DNA from: Geodermatophilaceae bacterium | Lineage (GTDB): Bacteria; Actinomycetota; Actinomycetes; Mycobacteriales; Geodermatophilaceae | Length of the DNA stretch: 5,691 bases | Assembly (NCBI GenBank): GCA_013811975.1 | Contig: JACCUF010000060.1 | Location: 1 to 5,691 of the forward strand | Direction of reading: 5' to 3' | Shown: positions 5,099 to 5,691 of the stretch, piece after piece | How positions within the stretch are numbered: position 1 is the stretch's first letter | How the letters are laid out: every line of letters starts with the position of its first letter | Program-made: the position numbers and the translations under genes | Notes under the pieces: generated by a model | What the model saw: the letters and a program-made list of their open reading frames with translations, nothing else | The model's database searches: none | Told to the model about the DNA's origin: nothing

Positions 5099-5690
5099 GT
5101 GGCTACTGCTGATCGATGTTGCCGAAATCTTCTCAGATCCTGCAGACGGTGCGCCGGCCCGCAGCGTCGACCGTCACGACGAGTTGTCCGGCCAGGTCGT
5201 GTTCGTCGTGATCGAAGAACGTGGCGATTGGCTGAATGTCCAACTGCCCGTACGACCGAACGGATCGACTGGCTGGATCCGCGGCGCCGATGTCGGGCTC
5301 AGCACCCACGAGTTCGTCACCACCATCGAACCGTCGGAGCATCGGATGACGGTGACCAACGCGGGAGAACAGTTGCTGCAGACCCCGATCGGCGTCGGTA
5401 CCGCTGATGCTCCGACTCCGGGCGGCACCTACTACATCAAGGAGTTGCTGCAGCCGTCGAACCCGGACGGGGGGTAGGCCACCTACGCCTACGGCCTGTC
5501 CGGATTCTCCAACGTCTTCACCGGCTATTCCGGCGGGGACGGCGTCATCGGCATCCATGGCATTAATCGACCCGAAACGGTTGGCACCGATGTCAGCGAT
5601 GGGTGCATCCGGACGACGAACGAGGTGATCTCGCAGCTCGTAGAACAGATCGGTATCCCGCTCGGGACACCTGTCGAGATCCTCGGCTGA
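4890..5690 (+). pseudogene. YkuD-type L,D-transpeptidase, frameshifted linker and in-frame TAG
   Basis: L,D-transpeptidases of the YkuD family make 3-3 crosslinks in peptidoglycan outside the cell membrane. An SH3-like domain reads RHDELSGQVVFVVIEERGDW, then NVQLPVRPNGSTGWIRGADV (about 5175-5295). The YkuD domain follows: STHEFVTTIEPSEHRMTV, GVGTADAPTPGGTYYIKELL, QPSNPDGG, then TAG at 5475-5477, and in the same frame ATYAYGLSGFSNVFTGYSGG, GVIGIHGINRP with the catalytic His at 5556-5558, and VSDGCIRTTNE with the nucleophile Cys at 5604-5606, ending in PLGTPVEILG and TGA. The stop therefore removes both active-site residues. Upstream, the Ser/Thr linker (TEGTESRSNSTEASPSDSL then ADPSAPTVVATAD) lies in a different frame from both the preceding linker and the domains, so frame changes near 4973-5005 and near 5112 are needed. 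No signal peptide or start is found. Family is sure; function requires TAG readthrough plus an intact 5' end, so pseudogene is the best call. Confidence 0.85.
4973..5005 (+). repeat. Potential G-quadruplex: four G-runs in 33 bases
   Basis: Runs of 6, 6, 5 and 4 G are separated by loops CCC, ACCA and ACTGA, which fits the standard four-tract quadruplex pattern. It lies on the coding strand inside the transpeptidase linker, exactly where the linker's Ser/Thr-rich reading changes frame, so it may also be a slippage site. Confidence 0.6.
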
Positions 5691-5691
5691 C

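Noticed and set aside
5133..5558. Minus-strand frame of 141 codons opposite the transpeptidase
   Set aside because: The opposite strand carries unmistakable SH3-like and YkuD motifs.

Overview
The window is GC-rich and its recognisable proteins point to an actinobacterium (Actinomycetota). The markers are a DUF222-type HNH endonuclease remnant, a YcaQ-type winged-helix remnant, a conserved 116-residue actinobacterial hypothetical protein, a free-standing LigD-type phosphoesterase, a GPGG-motif small membrane protein and a YkuD L,D-transpeptidase with an SH3-like domain. GTG and TTG starts also fit. The genus cannot be read from the sequence.

Layout. Bases 1-140 hold the start of a minus-strand gene cut by the window edge. 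Bases 141-395 hold no gene, only a tRNA-like 3' fragment at about 312-355. A minus-strand MmcQ/YjbR-family gene (396-797) faces away from a plus-strand, lipoprotein-like gene that lacks a signal peptide (961-1422). Bases 1442-2247 are a gene graveyard: a short tail of unknown origin, the frameshifted C-terminal end of a YcaQ-family gene on the minus strand, and the C-terminal end of an HNH endonuclease on the plus strand whose homology runs through all three frames. The last two are both missing their 5' ends and meet head-to-head near 1928-1965. Bases 2294-3018 hold an intact two-gene pair, the conserved hypothetical and the small LigD-like 3'-phosphoesterase. Bases 3015-3455 hold a compact unit: a promoter, a structured leader, a 50-residue GPGG membrane protein and a 36-residue Trp/Arg-rich peptide that is easily missed. 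This unit ends near a 16-bp perfect hairpin. An EamA/DMT transporter runs back toward it on the minus strand (3640-4560). The right end carries a YkuD L,D-transpeptidase broken by a shift of frame in its linker and by an in-frame TAG upstream of the catalytic His and Cys. A strong G-quadruplex motif lies in the linker.

No pathway ties the genes together. The window reads as an accessory, decaying segment in which several ordinary genes survive beside broken ones. The points most worth a second look are the two-small-protein GPGG unit, the amber codon in the transpeptidase, the G-run region where that gene's frame changes, and the head-to-head remnant junction. I saw no CRISPR array, transposase, integrase or clear novel defence system.
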